NCBI RefSeq assembly: GCF_018687715.1
Contig: NC_056758.1
Span: 21,742,501 to 21,806,500 of the forward strand
Length of the DNA stretch: 64,000 bases
Direction of reading: 5' to 3'
Origin: Carya illinoinensis
Taxonomy: Eukaryota; Streptophyta; Magnoliopsida; Fagales; Juglandaceae
The notes below the pieces were generated by a model. That model searched no databases. It was not told where the DNA came from and was given only the letters and a program-made list of their open reading frames with translations. Shown here piece after piece: positions 1-10,832 of the stretch (positions are counted from its first letter, which is position 1; each line of letters starts with the position of its first letter). The position numbers were made by a program, and so were the translations under genes.

Positions 1-279
1 TTATGTGGGCATCCAAAGCGAGGAATGAAAGAATAGACTGGTTTCCCTGTGTAAATTGGTCCAGTGCAAGAACTAAACAAGTATGGTCAAGGTGAGGTGT
101 AAACGATGAAATTTTCCATATGAAAATGGTCTAAAACGCTTCGGCTAGGGGCCAACTTGTCGCAACGGCCATTAAGGATTGCCTTGGTGCCGATTGGCAG
201 TGACTCGAGCATTATCGACATTGGAGTGTGTCATGTCTTTGATAAAGCCTAATCATCAAATACAAACTTAGAATGTTGG

Positions 280-355
280 AAAACGACAAGAAAATCAATA
301 TGATCAGAATGAAAAAAATGGTTACGAAGAACAAAAAAGGAAATTAAACTCAAAA
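280..355. other. Phased A-tracts in the A half (example, unit 1)
   Basis: A-runs begin at 280, 291, 312, 333 and 352: spacings 11, 21, 21 and 19, close to whole helical turns. The block recurs in every A half, and a weaker version lies in B (783, 809, 829, 847). Phased A-tracts are known to bend DNA; bending here is inferred. Confidence 0.5.
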
Positions 356-407
356 CATTGTTGAAAGATGACTAATTCTTGTGCAACTCGATTACATCCT
401 TTGAATC

Positions 408-420
408 AAGCTAAAAGCTT
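408..420. other. Small hairpin AAGCT-AAA-AGCTT in the A half, indel hotspot (example, unit 1)
   Basis: Five-base arms around a three-base loop, overlapping the direct repeat agct. Three independent length changes across the array (+1, -7, -26 bp) touch this site. Confidence 0.7.
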
Positions 421-805
421 AACGATGCGCTAGATGGGGAACCTTACGGGAATGTGGCAATTCTTGAAGTTGGGGAAACTAAATTGTAAGCTTTATGTTT
501 GCTTGAAATCGAAGAATGAAACAAACGATTGGTTTCTTGTTGTAAATTCGTTCAATGCCAGAACTAAACTAGTATGGTAGAGGTGGGGTGGAAATGATGA
601 CATTATGGATGAGGAAATGGTGTGAATGGCATGGGCTAGGGGCGGACTTGTCGCAATGCACAAGAAGGAGAATTTAGGTCGGATTGGTGGTGATTTCAGC
701 ATTATCCACATGGCCTTTCTTTTATTGACAGGTTTTGGATCCAGCCTAATCTTCTAAGTCAATCTTAGAATGATGAGAAAATAAAAAAGAAAGTAATAAG
801 ATCCG

Positions 806-814
806 TATAAAAAA
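806..814 (+). promoter_or_regulatory. TATA-like stretch recurring in B halves (example, unit 1)
   Basis: ccgtataaaaaatg sits at about the same place in nearly every unit. It resembles a pol II TATA box (TATAAAA) but may simply be part of the A-rich block. No start site or other promoter element can be pointed to, so promoter activity is only a possibility. Confidence 0.15.
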
Positions 815-859
815 TGTAATAAAGAACTAAAAAGAAAATTACGCCCAAAACATTGTTGA

Positions 860-874
860 GAGATTACTAATCTC
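860..874. other. 15-bp palindrome at the end of B1 halves (example, unit 1)
   Basis: Seven-base arms gagatta and taatctc around a central c. Present where B1-type endings precede A2; B2 endings have broken forms such as gactactaatcttg or gagtactaatcttg. Confidence 0.65.
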
Positions 875-985
875 GTGTAAGTCAATTACTTCCCTTAATT
901 CAACCTAAAAGGATAAGCACGGGTAGATGGGGAACGTTAGAGGCGTGTGGCACTTGTTGGACTTGAGGGAAAGTAAATCTAAGGT

Positions 986-1972
986 TTATGTGGGCATCCA
1001 AATCGAGGAACGAATCAATAGACGGGTTTCCTTGTGTAAATTGTTCCAGTGCAAGAACTAGACAAGTGAGGTCAAGGAGGGGTGTAAACGATGAAATTTT
1101 CATTGTGAAAATGCTCTAAAAGGCTTCGGCTAGGGGCCAGCTTGTCGCAACGGCCATGAAGGATCGCCTTGGTGCCGATTGGCAGTGATTCGAGCATTAT
1201 AGACATGGGAGTGTGTCATGTCTTTGCTAAAGCCTAATCATCAAATTCAAACTTAGAATGTTGGAAAACGACAAGAAAATCAATATGATCAGAATGAAAA
1301 AAATGGTTACGAAGAACAGAATAGGAAATTAAAATCAAAACATTGTTGAGAGATGACTAAATCTTGTGCAACTCGATTACATCCTTTGAATCAAGCTAAA
1401 AAGCTTAACGATGCGGTAGATGGGGGGTACCTTACGGGAATGTGGCAGTTCTTGAAGTTGAGGAAACTAAATTGTAAGGTTTATGTTTCCTTCAACTCGA
1501 AGAATGAAACAAAATATTGGTTTCTTGTTGTAAATTCGTTCAATGCCAGAACTAAACTAGTACGGTTGAGGTGGGGTGCAAACGATGACATTCCGAATGA
1601 GGAAATGGTGTGAATGGCATGGGCTTGGGGTGGACTTGTCGCAATGCACAAGAAGGAGAACCTAGCTCGGATTGGCGGTGATTTCAGCATTATTCACATG
1701 GCCTTTCTCTTATTGAGTGGTTTTGGATCCAGCCGAAGCTTCTAAGTCAATCTTAGAATGATAAGAAACAGCAAAGAAAGTAATAAGATCCGTATAAAAA
1801 ATGTTATAAAGAACTAAAAAGAAAATTAGGCCCAAAACATTGTTGAGAGAGTTCTAATCTCGTGTAAGTCAATTACTTCCCTTAATTCAACCTAAAAGGA
1901 TAAGCACGGGTAGATGGGGAACGTTAGAGGCGTGTGGCACTTGTTGGACTTGAGGGAAAGTAAATCTAAGGT
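986..1972 (+). repeat. Unit 2, A2-B2
   Basis: B starts at 1481. Marks: caaggaggggtg, tttgctaaag, and the +1 A insertion gctaaaaagctt. The insertion joins two frames into an 86-codon plus-strand ORF (1353-1613). Confidence 0.95.
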
Positions 1973-2959
1973 TTATGTGGGCATCCAAATCGAGGAACGA
2001 ATCAATAGACGGGTTTCCTTGTGTAAATTGTTCTAGTGCAAGAACTAGACAAGTAAGGTCAAGGTGGGGTGTAAACGATGAAATTTTCATTGTGAAAATG
2101 CTCTAAAAGGCTTCGGCTAGGGGCCAGCTTGTCGCAACGGCCATGAAGGATCACCTTGGTGCCGATTGGCAGTGATTCGAGCATTATAGACATGGAAGTG
2201 TGTCATGTCTTTGATAAAGCCTAATCATCAAATTCAATCTTAGAATGTTGGAAAACGACAAGAAAATCAATATGATCAGAATGAAAAAAATGGTTACGAA
2301 GAACAGAATAGGAAATTAAAATCAAAACATTGTTGAGAGATGACTAAATCTTGTGCAACTCGATTACATCCTTTGAATGAAGCTAAAAAGCTTAACGATG
2401 CGATAGATGGGGGGTACCTTACGGGAATGTGGCAGTTCTTGAAGTTGAGGAAACTAAATTGTAAGGTTTATGTTTCCTTCAACTCGAAGAATGAAACAAA
2501 ATATTGGTTTCTTGGTGTAAATTCATTCAATGCCAGAACTGAACTAGTACGGTTGAGGTGGGGTGCAAATGATGACATTCCGAATGAATAAATGGTGTGA
2601 ATGGCATGGGCTTGGGGTGGACTTGTTGCAATGCACAAGAAGGAGAACCTAGCTCGGATTGGCGGTGATTTCAGCATTATTCACATGGCCTTTCTCTTAT
2701 TGAGTGGTTTTGGATCCAGCCGAAGCTTCTAAGTCAATCTTAGAATGATAAGAAACCGCAAAGAAAGTAATAAGATCCGTATAAAAAATGTTATAAAGAA
2801 CTAAAAAGAAAATTAGGCCCAAAACATTGTTGAGAGAGTACTAATCTTGTGTAAGTCAATTACTTCCCTTAATTCAACCTAAAAGGATAAGCACGGGTAG
2901 ATGGGGAACGTTAGAGGCGTGTGGCACTTATTGGACCTGAGGGAAACTAAATGTAAGGT
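1973..2959 (+). repeat. Unit 3, A2-B2
   Basis: B starts at 2468. Marks: gttctagtg, gaatgaagct, gcgatagatg, cttggtgtaaattc, gaatgaataaatgg, gttgcaatgc. Recurs as U16 and in part as U22. Confidence 0.95.
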
Positions 2960-3945
2960 TTATGTGGGCATCCAAAGCGAGGAATGAAAGAATAGACGGG
3001 TTTCCTTGTGTAAATTGGTCCAGTGCAAGAACTAAACAAGTATGGTCAAGGTGAGGTGTAAACGATGAAATTTTCCATATGAAAATGGTCTAAAACGCTT
3101 CGGCTAGGGGCCAACTTGTCGCAACGGCCATTATGGATCGCCTTGGTGCCGATTGGCAGTGATTCGAGCATTATCGACATGGGAGTGTGTCATGTCTTTG
3201 ATAAAGCCTAATCATCAAATTCAAACTTAGAATGTTGGAAAACGACAAGAAAATCAGTATGATCAGAATGAGAAAAATGGTTACGAAGAACAGAAAAGGA
3301 AATTAAACTCAAAAGATTGTTGAGAGATGACTAAATCTTGTGCAACTCGATTACATCCTTTGAATCAAGCTAAAAGCTTAACGATGCGGTAGATGGGGGG
3401 AACCTTACGGGAATGTGGCACTTCTTGAAATTGAGGAAACTAAATTGTAAGGTGTAGCTTTCCTTCAACTCGAAAAATGAAACAAAATATTGGTTTCTTG
3501 TTGTAAATTCGTTCAATGCCAGAACTGAACTAGTACGGTTGAGGTTGGGTGCAAACGATGACATTCCGAATGAGGAAATGGTGTGAATGGCAAGGGCTTG
3601 GGGTGGACTTGTCGCAATGCAAAAGAAGGAGAACCTAGCTCAGATTGGTGGTGATTTCAGCATTATTCACATGGCCTTTCTCTTATTGAGTGGTTTTGGA
3701 TCCAGCCTAAGCTTCTAAGTCAATCTTAGAATGATAAGAAACAACAAAGAAAGTAATAAGATCCGTATAAAAAATGTTATAAAGAACTAAAAAGAAAATT
3801 AGGCCCAAAACATTGTTGAGAGAGTACTAATCTTGTGTAAGTCAATTACATCCCTTAATTCAACCTAAAAGGATAAGCACGGGTAGATGGGGAACGTTAG
3901 AGGCGTGTGGCACTTATTGGACCTGAGGGAAACTAAATGTAAGGT
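2960..3945 (+). repeat. Unit 4, A1-B2
   Basis: B starts at about 3454 with an altered anchor (ggtgtagctttcc). Marks: attatggatcgcc, cagtatgatc, aaaagattg, gaggttgggtgc, gcaaaagaagg. A1 joined to B2 is off the regular HOR order. Confidence 0.95.
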
Positions 3946-4924
3946 TTATGTGGGCATCCAAAGCGAGGAAAGAAAGAATAGACTGGTTTCCTTGTGTAAA
4001 TTGGTCCAGTGCAAGAACTAAACAAGTATGGTCAAGGTCAGGTGTAAACGATGAAATTTTCCATATGAAAATGGTCTAAAACGCTTCGGCTAGGGGCCAA
4101 CTTGTCGCAACGGCCATAAAGGATCGCCTTGGTGCCGATTGGTAGTGATTCGAGCATTATCGACATGGGAGTGTGTCATGTCTTTGATAAAGCCTAATCA
4201 TCAAATTCAAACTTAGAATGTTGGAAAACGACAAGAAAATCATTATGATCAAAATGAAAAAAATGGTTATGAAGAACAAAAAAGGAAATTAAACTCAAAA
4301 CATTGTTGAGAGATGACTAAATCTTGTGCAACTCGATTACATCCTTTGAATCAAGCTTAACGATGCGGTAGATGGGGGGAACCTTACGGGAATGTGGCCC
4401 TTCTTGAAATTGAGGAAACTAAATTGTAAGGTTTATGTTTCCTTCAACTCGAAGAATGAAACAAAATATTGGTTTCTTGTTGTAAATTCGTTCAATGCCA
4501 GAACTAAACTAGTACGGTTGAGGTGGGGTGCAAACGATGACATTCCGAATGAGGAAATGGTGTGAATGGCATGGGCTTGGGGTGGACTTGTCGCAATGCA
4601 CAAGAAGGAGAACCTAGCTCGGATTGGCGGTGATTTCAGCATTATTCACATGGCCTTTCTCTTATTGAGTGGTTTTGGATCCAGCCGAAGCTTCTAAGTC
4701 AATCTTAGAATGATAAGAAACAGCAAAGAAAGTAATAAGATCCGTATAAAAAATGTTATAAAGAACTAAAAAGAAAATTAGGCCCAAAACATTGTTGAGA
4801 GAGTTCTAATCTCGTGTAAGTCAATTACTTCCCTTAATTCAACCTAAAAGGATAAGCACGGGTAGATGGGGAACGTTAGAGGCGTGTGGCACTTGTTGGA
4901 CTTGAGGGAAAGTAAATCTAAGGT
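3946..4924 (+). repeat. Unit 5, A1-B2, 979 bp
   Basis: B starts at 4433. A 7-bp deletion leaves tcaagcttaacg. Marks: ggaaagaaag, caaggtcagg, cattatgatcaaaatg, gtggcccttc. Confidence 0.95.
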
Positions 4925-5903
4925 TTATGTGGGCATCCAAATCGAGGAACGAATCAATAGACGGGTTTCCTTGTGTAAATTGTTCCAGTGCAAGAACTAG
5001 ACAAGTAAGGTCAAGGTGGGATGTAAACGATGAAATTTTCATTCTGAAAATGCTCTAAAAGGCTTCGGCTAGGGGCCAACTTGTCGCAACGGCCATTAAG
5101 GATCGCCTTGGTGCCGATTGGCAGTGACTCGAGCATTATCGACATGGGAGTATGTCATGTCTTTGATAAAGCCTAATCATCAAATACAAACTTAGAATGT
5201 TGGAAAACGACAAGAAAATCAATATGATCAGAATGAAAAAAATGGTTACGAAGAACAAAAAAGGAAATTAAACTCAAAACATTGTTGAGAGATGACTAAA
5301 TCTTGTGCAACTCGATTACATCCTTTGACTCAAGCTTAACGATGCGGTAGATGGGGGGAACCTTACGGGAATGTGGCCCTTCTTGAAATTGAGGAAACTA
5401 AATTGTAAGGTTTATGTTTCCTTCAACTCGAAGAATGAAACAAAATATTGGTTTCTTGTTGTAAATTCGTTCAATGCCAGAACTAAACTAGTACGGTTGA
5501 GGTGGGGTGCAAACGATGACATTCCGAATGAGGAAATGGTGTGAATGGCATGGGCTTGGGGTGGACTTGTCGCAATGCACAAGAAGGAGAACCTAGCTCG
5601 GATTGGCGGTGATTTCAGCATTATTCACATGGCCTTTCTGTTATTGAGTGGTTTTGGATCCAGCCGAAGCTTCTAAGTCAATCTTAGAATGATAAGAAAC
5701 AGCAAAGAAAGTAATAAGATCCGTATAAAAAATGTTATAAAGAACTAAAAAGAAAATTAGGCCCAAAACATTGTTGAGAGAGTTCTAATCTCGTGTAAGT
5801 CAATTACTTCCCTTAATTCAACCTAAAAGGATAAGCACGGGTAGATGGGGAACGTTAGAGGCGTGTGGCACTTGTTGGACTTGAGGGAAAGTAAATCTAA
5901 GGT
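4925..5903 (+). repeat. Unit 6, A2-B2, 979 bp
   Basis: B starts at 5412. Same 7-bp deletion as U5. Private c at 5329 (ttgactcaagc) and g at 5640 (tttctgttattg). The latter marks it as donor of the B2 parts of U8, U10 and U12. Confidence 0.95.
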
Positions 5904-6890
5904 TTATGTGGGCATCCAAATCGAGGAACGAATCAATAGACGGGTTTCCTTGTGTAAATTGTTCTAGTGCAAGAACTAGACAAGTAAGGTCAAGGTGGGG
6001 TGTAAACGATGAAATTTTCATTGTGAAAATGCTCTAAAAGGCTTCGGCTAGGGGCCAGCTTGTCGCAACGGCCATGAAGGATCACCTTGGTGCCGATTGG
6101 CAGTGATTCGAGCATTATAGACATGGAAGTGTGTCATGTCTTTGATAAAGCCTAATCATCAAATTCAATCTTAGAATGTTGGAAAACGACAAGAAAATCA
6201 ATATGATCAGAATGAAAAAAATGGTTACGAAGAACAGAATAGGAAATTAAAATCAAAACATTGTTGAGAGATGACTAAATCTTGTGCAACTCGATTACAT
6301 CCTTTGAATCAAGCTAAAAAGCTTAACGATGCAGTAGATGGGGGGTACCTTACGGGAATGTGGCAGTTCTTGAAGTTGACGAAACTAAATTGTAAGGTTT
6401 ATGTTTCCTTCAACTCGAAGAATGAAACAAAATATTGGTTTCTTGGTGTAAATTCATTCAATGCCAGAACTGAACTAATGCGGTTGAGGTGGGGTGCAAA
6501 TGATGACATTCCGAATGAATAAATGGTGTGAATGGCATGGGCTTGGGGTGGACTTGTCGCAATGCACAAGAAGGAGAACCTAGCTCGGATTGGCGGTGAT
6601 TTCAGCATTATTCACATGGCCTTTCTCTTACTGAGTGGTTTTGGATCCAGCCGGAGCTTCTAAGTCAATCTTAGAATGATAAGAAACAACAAAGAAAGTA
6701 ATAAGATCCGTATAAAAAATGTTGTAAAGAACTAAAAAGAAAATTAGGCCCAAAACATTGTTGAGAGAGTACTAATCTTGTGTAAGTCAATTACTTCCCT
6801 TAATTCAACCTAAAAGGATAAGCACGGGTAGATGGGGAACGTTAGAGGCATGTGGCACTTATTGGACCTGAGGGAAACTAAATGTAAGGT
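5904..6890 (+). repeat. Unit 7, A2-B2
   Basis: B starts at 6399. Marks: gatgcagtag, ttgacgaaac, gaactaatgcgg, ttactgagtgg, ccggagcttc, gttgtaaag, gaggcatgtgg. Same marks in U11 and U20. Confidence 0.95.
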
Positions 6891-7874
6891 TTATGTGGGC
6901 ATCCAAAGCGAGGAATGAAAGAATAGACTGGTTTCCCTGTGTAAATTGGTCCAGTGCAAGAACTAAACAAGTATGGTCAAGGTGAGGTGTAAACGATGAA
7001 ATTTTCCATATGAAAATGGTCTAAAACGCTTCGGCTAGGGGCCAACTTGTCGCAACGGCCATTAAGGATTGCCTTGGTGCCGATTGGCAGTGACTCGAGC
7101 ATTATCGACATTGGAGTGTGTCATGTCTTTGATAAAGCCTAATCATCAAATACAAACTTAGAATGTTGGAAAACGACAAGAAAATCAATATGATCAGAAT
7201 GAAAAAAATGGTTACGAAGAACAAAAAAGGAAATTAAACTCAAAACATTGTTGAAAGATGACTAATTCTTGTGCAACTCGATTACATCCTTTGAATCAAG
7301 CTAAAAGCTTAACGATGCGCTAGATGGGGAACCTTACGGGAATGTGGCAATTCTTGAAGTTGGGGAAACTAAATTGTAAGCTTTATGTTTGCTTGAAATC
7401 GAAGAATGAAACAAACGATTGGTTTCTTGTTGTAAATTCGTTCAATGCCAGAACTAAACTAGTACGGTTGAGGTGGGGTGCAAACGATGACATTCCGAAT
7501 GAGGAAATGGTGTGAATGGCATGGGCTTGGGGTGGACTTGTCGCAATGCACAAGAAGGAGAACCTAGCTCGGATTGGCGGTGATTTCAGCATTATTCACA
7601 TGGCCTTTCTGTTATTGAGTGGTTTTGGATCCAGCCGAAGCTTCTAAGTCAATCTTAGAATGATAAGAAACAGCAAAGAAAGTAATAAGATCCGTATAAA
7701 AAATGTTATAAAGAACTAAAAAGAAAATTAGGCCCAAAACATTGTTGAGAGAGTTCTAATCTCGTGTAAGTCAATTACTTCCCTTAATTCAACCTAAAAG
7801 GATAAGCACGGGTAGATGGGGAACGTTAGAGGCGTGTGGCACTTGTTGGACTTGAGGGAAAGTAAATCTAAGGT
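6891..7874 (+). repeat. Unit 8, A1 with B1-to-B2 hybrid half
   Basis: B starts at 7383 as B1 (tttgcttgaaatcg, aaacgattgg) and is B2 from 7465. A half as in U1. First joint of the 1971-bp expansion. Confidence 0.95.
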
Positions 7875-8861
7875 TTATGTGGGCATCCAAATCGAGGAAC
7901 GAATCAATAGACGGGTTTCCTTGTGTAAATTGTTCTAGTGCAAGAACTAGACAAGTAAGGTCAAGGTGGGGTGTAAACGATGAAATTTTCATTGTGAAAA
8001 TGCTCTAAAAGGCTTCGGCTAGGGGCCAGCTTGTCGCAACGGCCATGAAGGATCACCTTGGTGCCGATTGGCAGTGATTCGAGCATTATAGACATGGAAG
8101 TGTGTCATGTCTTTGATAAAGCCTAATCATCAAATTCAATCTTAGAATGTTGGAAAACGACAAGAAAATCAATATGATCAGAATGAAAAAAATGGTTACG
8201 AAGAACAGAATAGGAAATTAAAATCAAAACATTGTTGAGAGATGACTAAATCTTGTGCAACTCGATTACATCCTTTGAATCAAGCTAAAAAGCTTAACGA
8301 TGCGGTAGATGGGGGGTACCTTACGGGAATGTGGCAGTTCTTGAAGTTGAGGAAACTAAATTGTAAGGTTTATGTTTCCTTCAACTCGAAGAATGAAACA
8401 AAATATTGGTTTCTTGGTGTAAATTCATTCAATGCCAGAACTGAACTAGTACGGTTGAGGTGGGGTGCAAATGATGACATTCCGAATGAATAAATGGTGT
8501 GAATGGCATGGGCTTGGGGTGGACTTGTCGCAATGCACAAGAAGGAGAACCTAGCTCGGATTGGCGGTGATTTCAGCATTATTCACATGGCCTTTCTCTT
8601 ACTGAGTGGTTTTGGATCCAGCCGGAGCTTCTAAGTCAATCTTAGAATGATAAGAAACAACAAAGAAAGTAATAAGATCCGTATAAAAAATGTTGTAAAG
8701 AACTAAAAAGAAAATTAGGCCCAAAACATTGTTGAGAGAGTACTAATCTTGTGTAAGTCAATTACTTCCCTTAATTCAACCTAAAAGGATAAGCACGGGT
8801 AGATGGGGAACGTTAGAGGCATGTGGCACTTATTGGACCTGAGGGAAACTAAATGTAAGGT
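7875..8861 (+). repeat. Unit 9, A2-B2
   Basis: B starts at 8370. Like U7 at its ends (ttactgag, ccggagc, gttgtaaag) but with gatgcggtag, ttgaggaaac and gaactagtacgg in the middle. Confidence 0.95.
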
Positions 8862-9845
8862 TTATGTGGGCATCCAAAGCGAGGAATGAAAGAATAGACT
8901 GGTTTCCCTGTGTAAATTGGTCCAGTGCAAGAACTAAACAAGTATGGTCAAGGTGAGGTGTAAACGATGAAATTTTCCATATGAAAATGGTCTAAAACGC
9001 TTCGGCTAGGGGCCAACTTGTCGCAACGGCCATTAAGGATTGCCTTGGTGCCGATTGGCAGTGACTCGAGCATTATCGACATTGGAGTGTGTCATGTCTT
9101 TGATAAAGCCTAATCATCAAATACAAACTTAGAATGTTGGAAAACGACAAGAAAATCAATATGATCAGAATGAAAAAAATGGTTACGAAGAACAAAAAAG
9201 GAAATTAAACTCAAAACATTGTTGAAAGATGACTAATTCTTGTGCAACTCGATTACATCCTTTGAATCAAGCTAAAAGCTTAACGATGCGCTAGATGGGG
9301 AACCTTACGGGAATGTGGCAATTCTTGAAGTTGGGGAAACTAAATTGTAAGCTTTATGTTTGCTTGAAATCGAAGAATGAAACAAACGATTGGTTTCTTG
9401 TTGTAAATTCGTTCAATGCCAGAACTAAACTAGTACGGTTGAGGTGGGGTGCAAACGATGACATTCCGAATGAGGAAATGGTGTGAATGGCATGGGCTTG
9501 GGGTGGACTTGTCGCAATGCACAAGAAGGAGAACCTAGCTCGGATTGGCGGTGATTTCAGCATTATTCACATGGCCTTTCTGTTATTGAGTGGTTTTGGA
9601 TCCAGCCGAAGCTTCTAAGTCAATCTTAGAATGATAAGAAACAGCAAAGAAAGTAATAAGATCCGTATAAAAAATGTTATAAAGAACTAAAAAGAAAATT
9701 AGGCCCAAAACATTGTTGAGAGAGTTCTAATCTCGTGTAAGTCAATTACTTCCCTTAATTCAACCTAAAAGGATAAGCACGGGTAGATGGGGAACGTTAG
9801 AGGCGTGTGGCACTTGTTGGACTTGAGGGAAAGTAAATCTAAGGT
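8862..9845 (+). repeat. Unit 10, A1 with B1-to-B2 hybrid half
   Basis: B starts at 9354; joint at 9435/9436. Copy of U8. Confidence 0.95.
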
Positions 9846-10832
9846 TTATGTGGGCATCCAAATCGAGGAACGAATCAATAGACGGGTTTCCTTGTGTAAA
9901 TTGTTCTAGTGCAAGAACTAGACAAGTAAGGTCAAGGTGGGGTGTAAACGATGAAATTTTCATTGTGAAAATGCTCTAAAAGGCTTCGGCTAGGGGCCAG
10001 CTTGTCGCAACGGCCATGAAGGATCACCTTGGTGCCGATTGGCAGTGATTCGAGCATTATAGACATGGAAGTGTGTCATGTCTTTGATAAAGCCTAATCA
10101 TCAAATTCAATCTTAGAATGTTGGAAAACGACAAGAAAATCAATATGATCAGAATGAAAAAAATGGTTACGAAGAACAGAATAGGAAATTAAAATCAAAA
10201 CATTGTTGAGAGATGACTAAATCTTGTGCAACTCGATTACATCCTTTGAATCAAGCTAAAAAGCTTAACGATGCAGTAGATGGGGGGTACCTTACGGGAA
10301 TGTGGCAGTTCTTGAAGTTGACGAAACTAAATTGTAAGGTTTATGTTTCCTTCAACTCGAAGAATGAAACAAAATATTGGTTTCTTGGTGTAAATTCATT
10401 CAATGCCAGAACTGAACTAATGCGGTTGAGGTGGGGTGCAAATGATGACATTCCGAATGAATAAATGGTGTGAATGGCATGGGCTTGGGGTGGACTTGTC
10501 GCAATGCACAAGAAGGAGAACCTAGCTCGGATTGGCGGTGATTTCAGCATTATTCACATGGCCTTTCTCTTACTGAGTGGTTTTGGATCCAGCCGGAGCT
10601 TCTAAGTCAATCTTAGAATGATAAGAAACAACAAAGAAAGTAATAAGATCCGTATAAAAAATGTTGTAAAGAACTAAAAAGAAAATTAGGCCCAAAACAT
10701 TGTTGAGAGAGTACTAATCTTGTGTAAGTCAATTACTTCCCTTAATTCAACCTAAAAGGATAAGCACGGGTAGATGGGGAACGTTAGAGGCATGTGGCAC
10801 TTATTGGACCTGAGGGAAACTAAATGTAAGGT
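9846..10832 (+). repeat. Unit 11, A2-B2
   Basis: B starts at 10341. Carries the U7 marks (gatgcagtag, ttgacgaaac, gaactaatgcgg). Confidence 0.95.

Larger units (their letters stand above)
1..985 (+). repeat. Unit 1, A1-B1
   Basis: B starts at 493. Marks: tttccctg, ggattgcc, gactcgag, gacattggag, gttgaaag, gcgctagatg, gagaaaataaaaaag. Matches U14 and almost all of U21; its A half is also found in U8, U10 and U12. First base of the window coincides with the anchor. Confidence 0.95.
1..6890 (+). repeat. Seven-unit block, left copy (U1-U7) of a 6890-bp tandem duplication
   Basis: Order A1B1, A2B2, A2B2, A1B2, A1B2, A2B2, A2B2. It matches 12804-19693 unit for unit, including private marks. The only differences I noticed are at 5329 (c here, a at 18132) and 5640 (g here, c at 18443). 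The window begins inside the array, so the true left edge of the block may lie outside. Confidence 0.93.

Noticed and set aside
190..220. RNA polymerase III B box or tRNA-derived SINE origin (gtgattcgagcat)
   Set aside because: Only the ttcga core fits; I found no convincing A box at the right distance, no cloverleaf and no terminator run.
530..570. CENP-B box
   Set aside because: attcgttcaatgccaga matches only 7 of the 9 fixed positions of the mammalian box (NTTCGNNNNANNCGGGN), missing two of the CGGG bases. Such a partial match is weak.
1353..1613. 86-codon plus-strand ORF as a real small gene
   Set aside because: It is open only in units with the +1 A at the hairpin. Units without the insertion lose the frame, and most copies in the array lack it.
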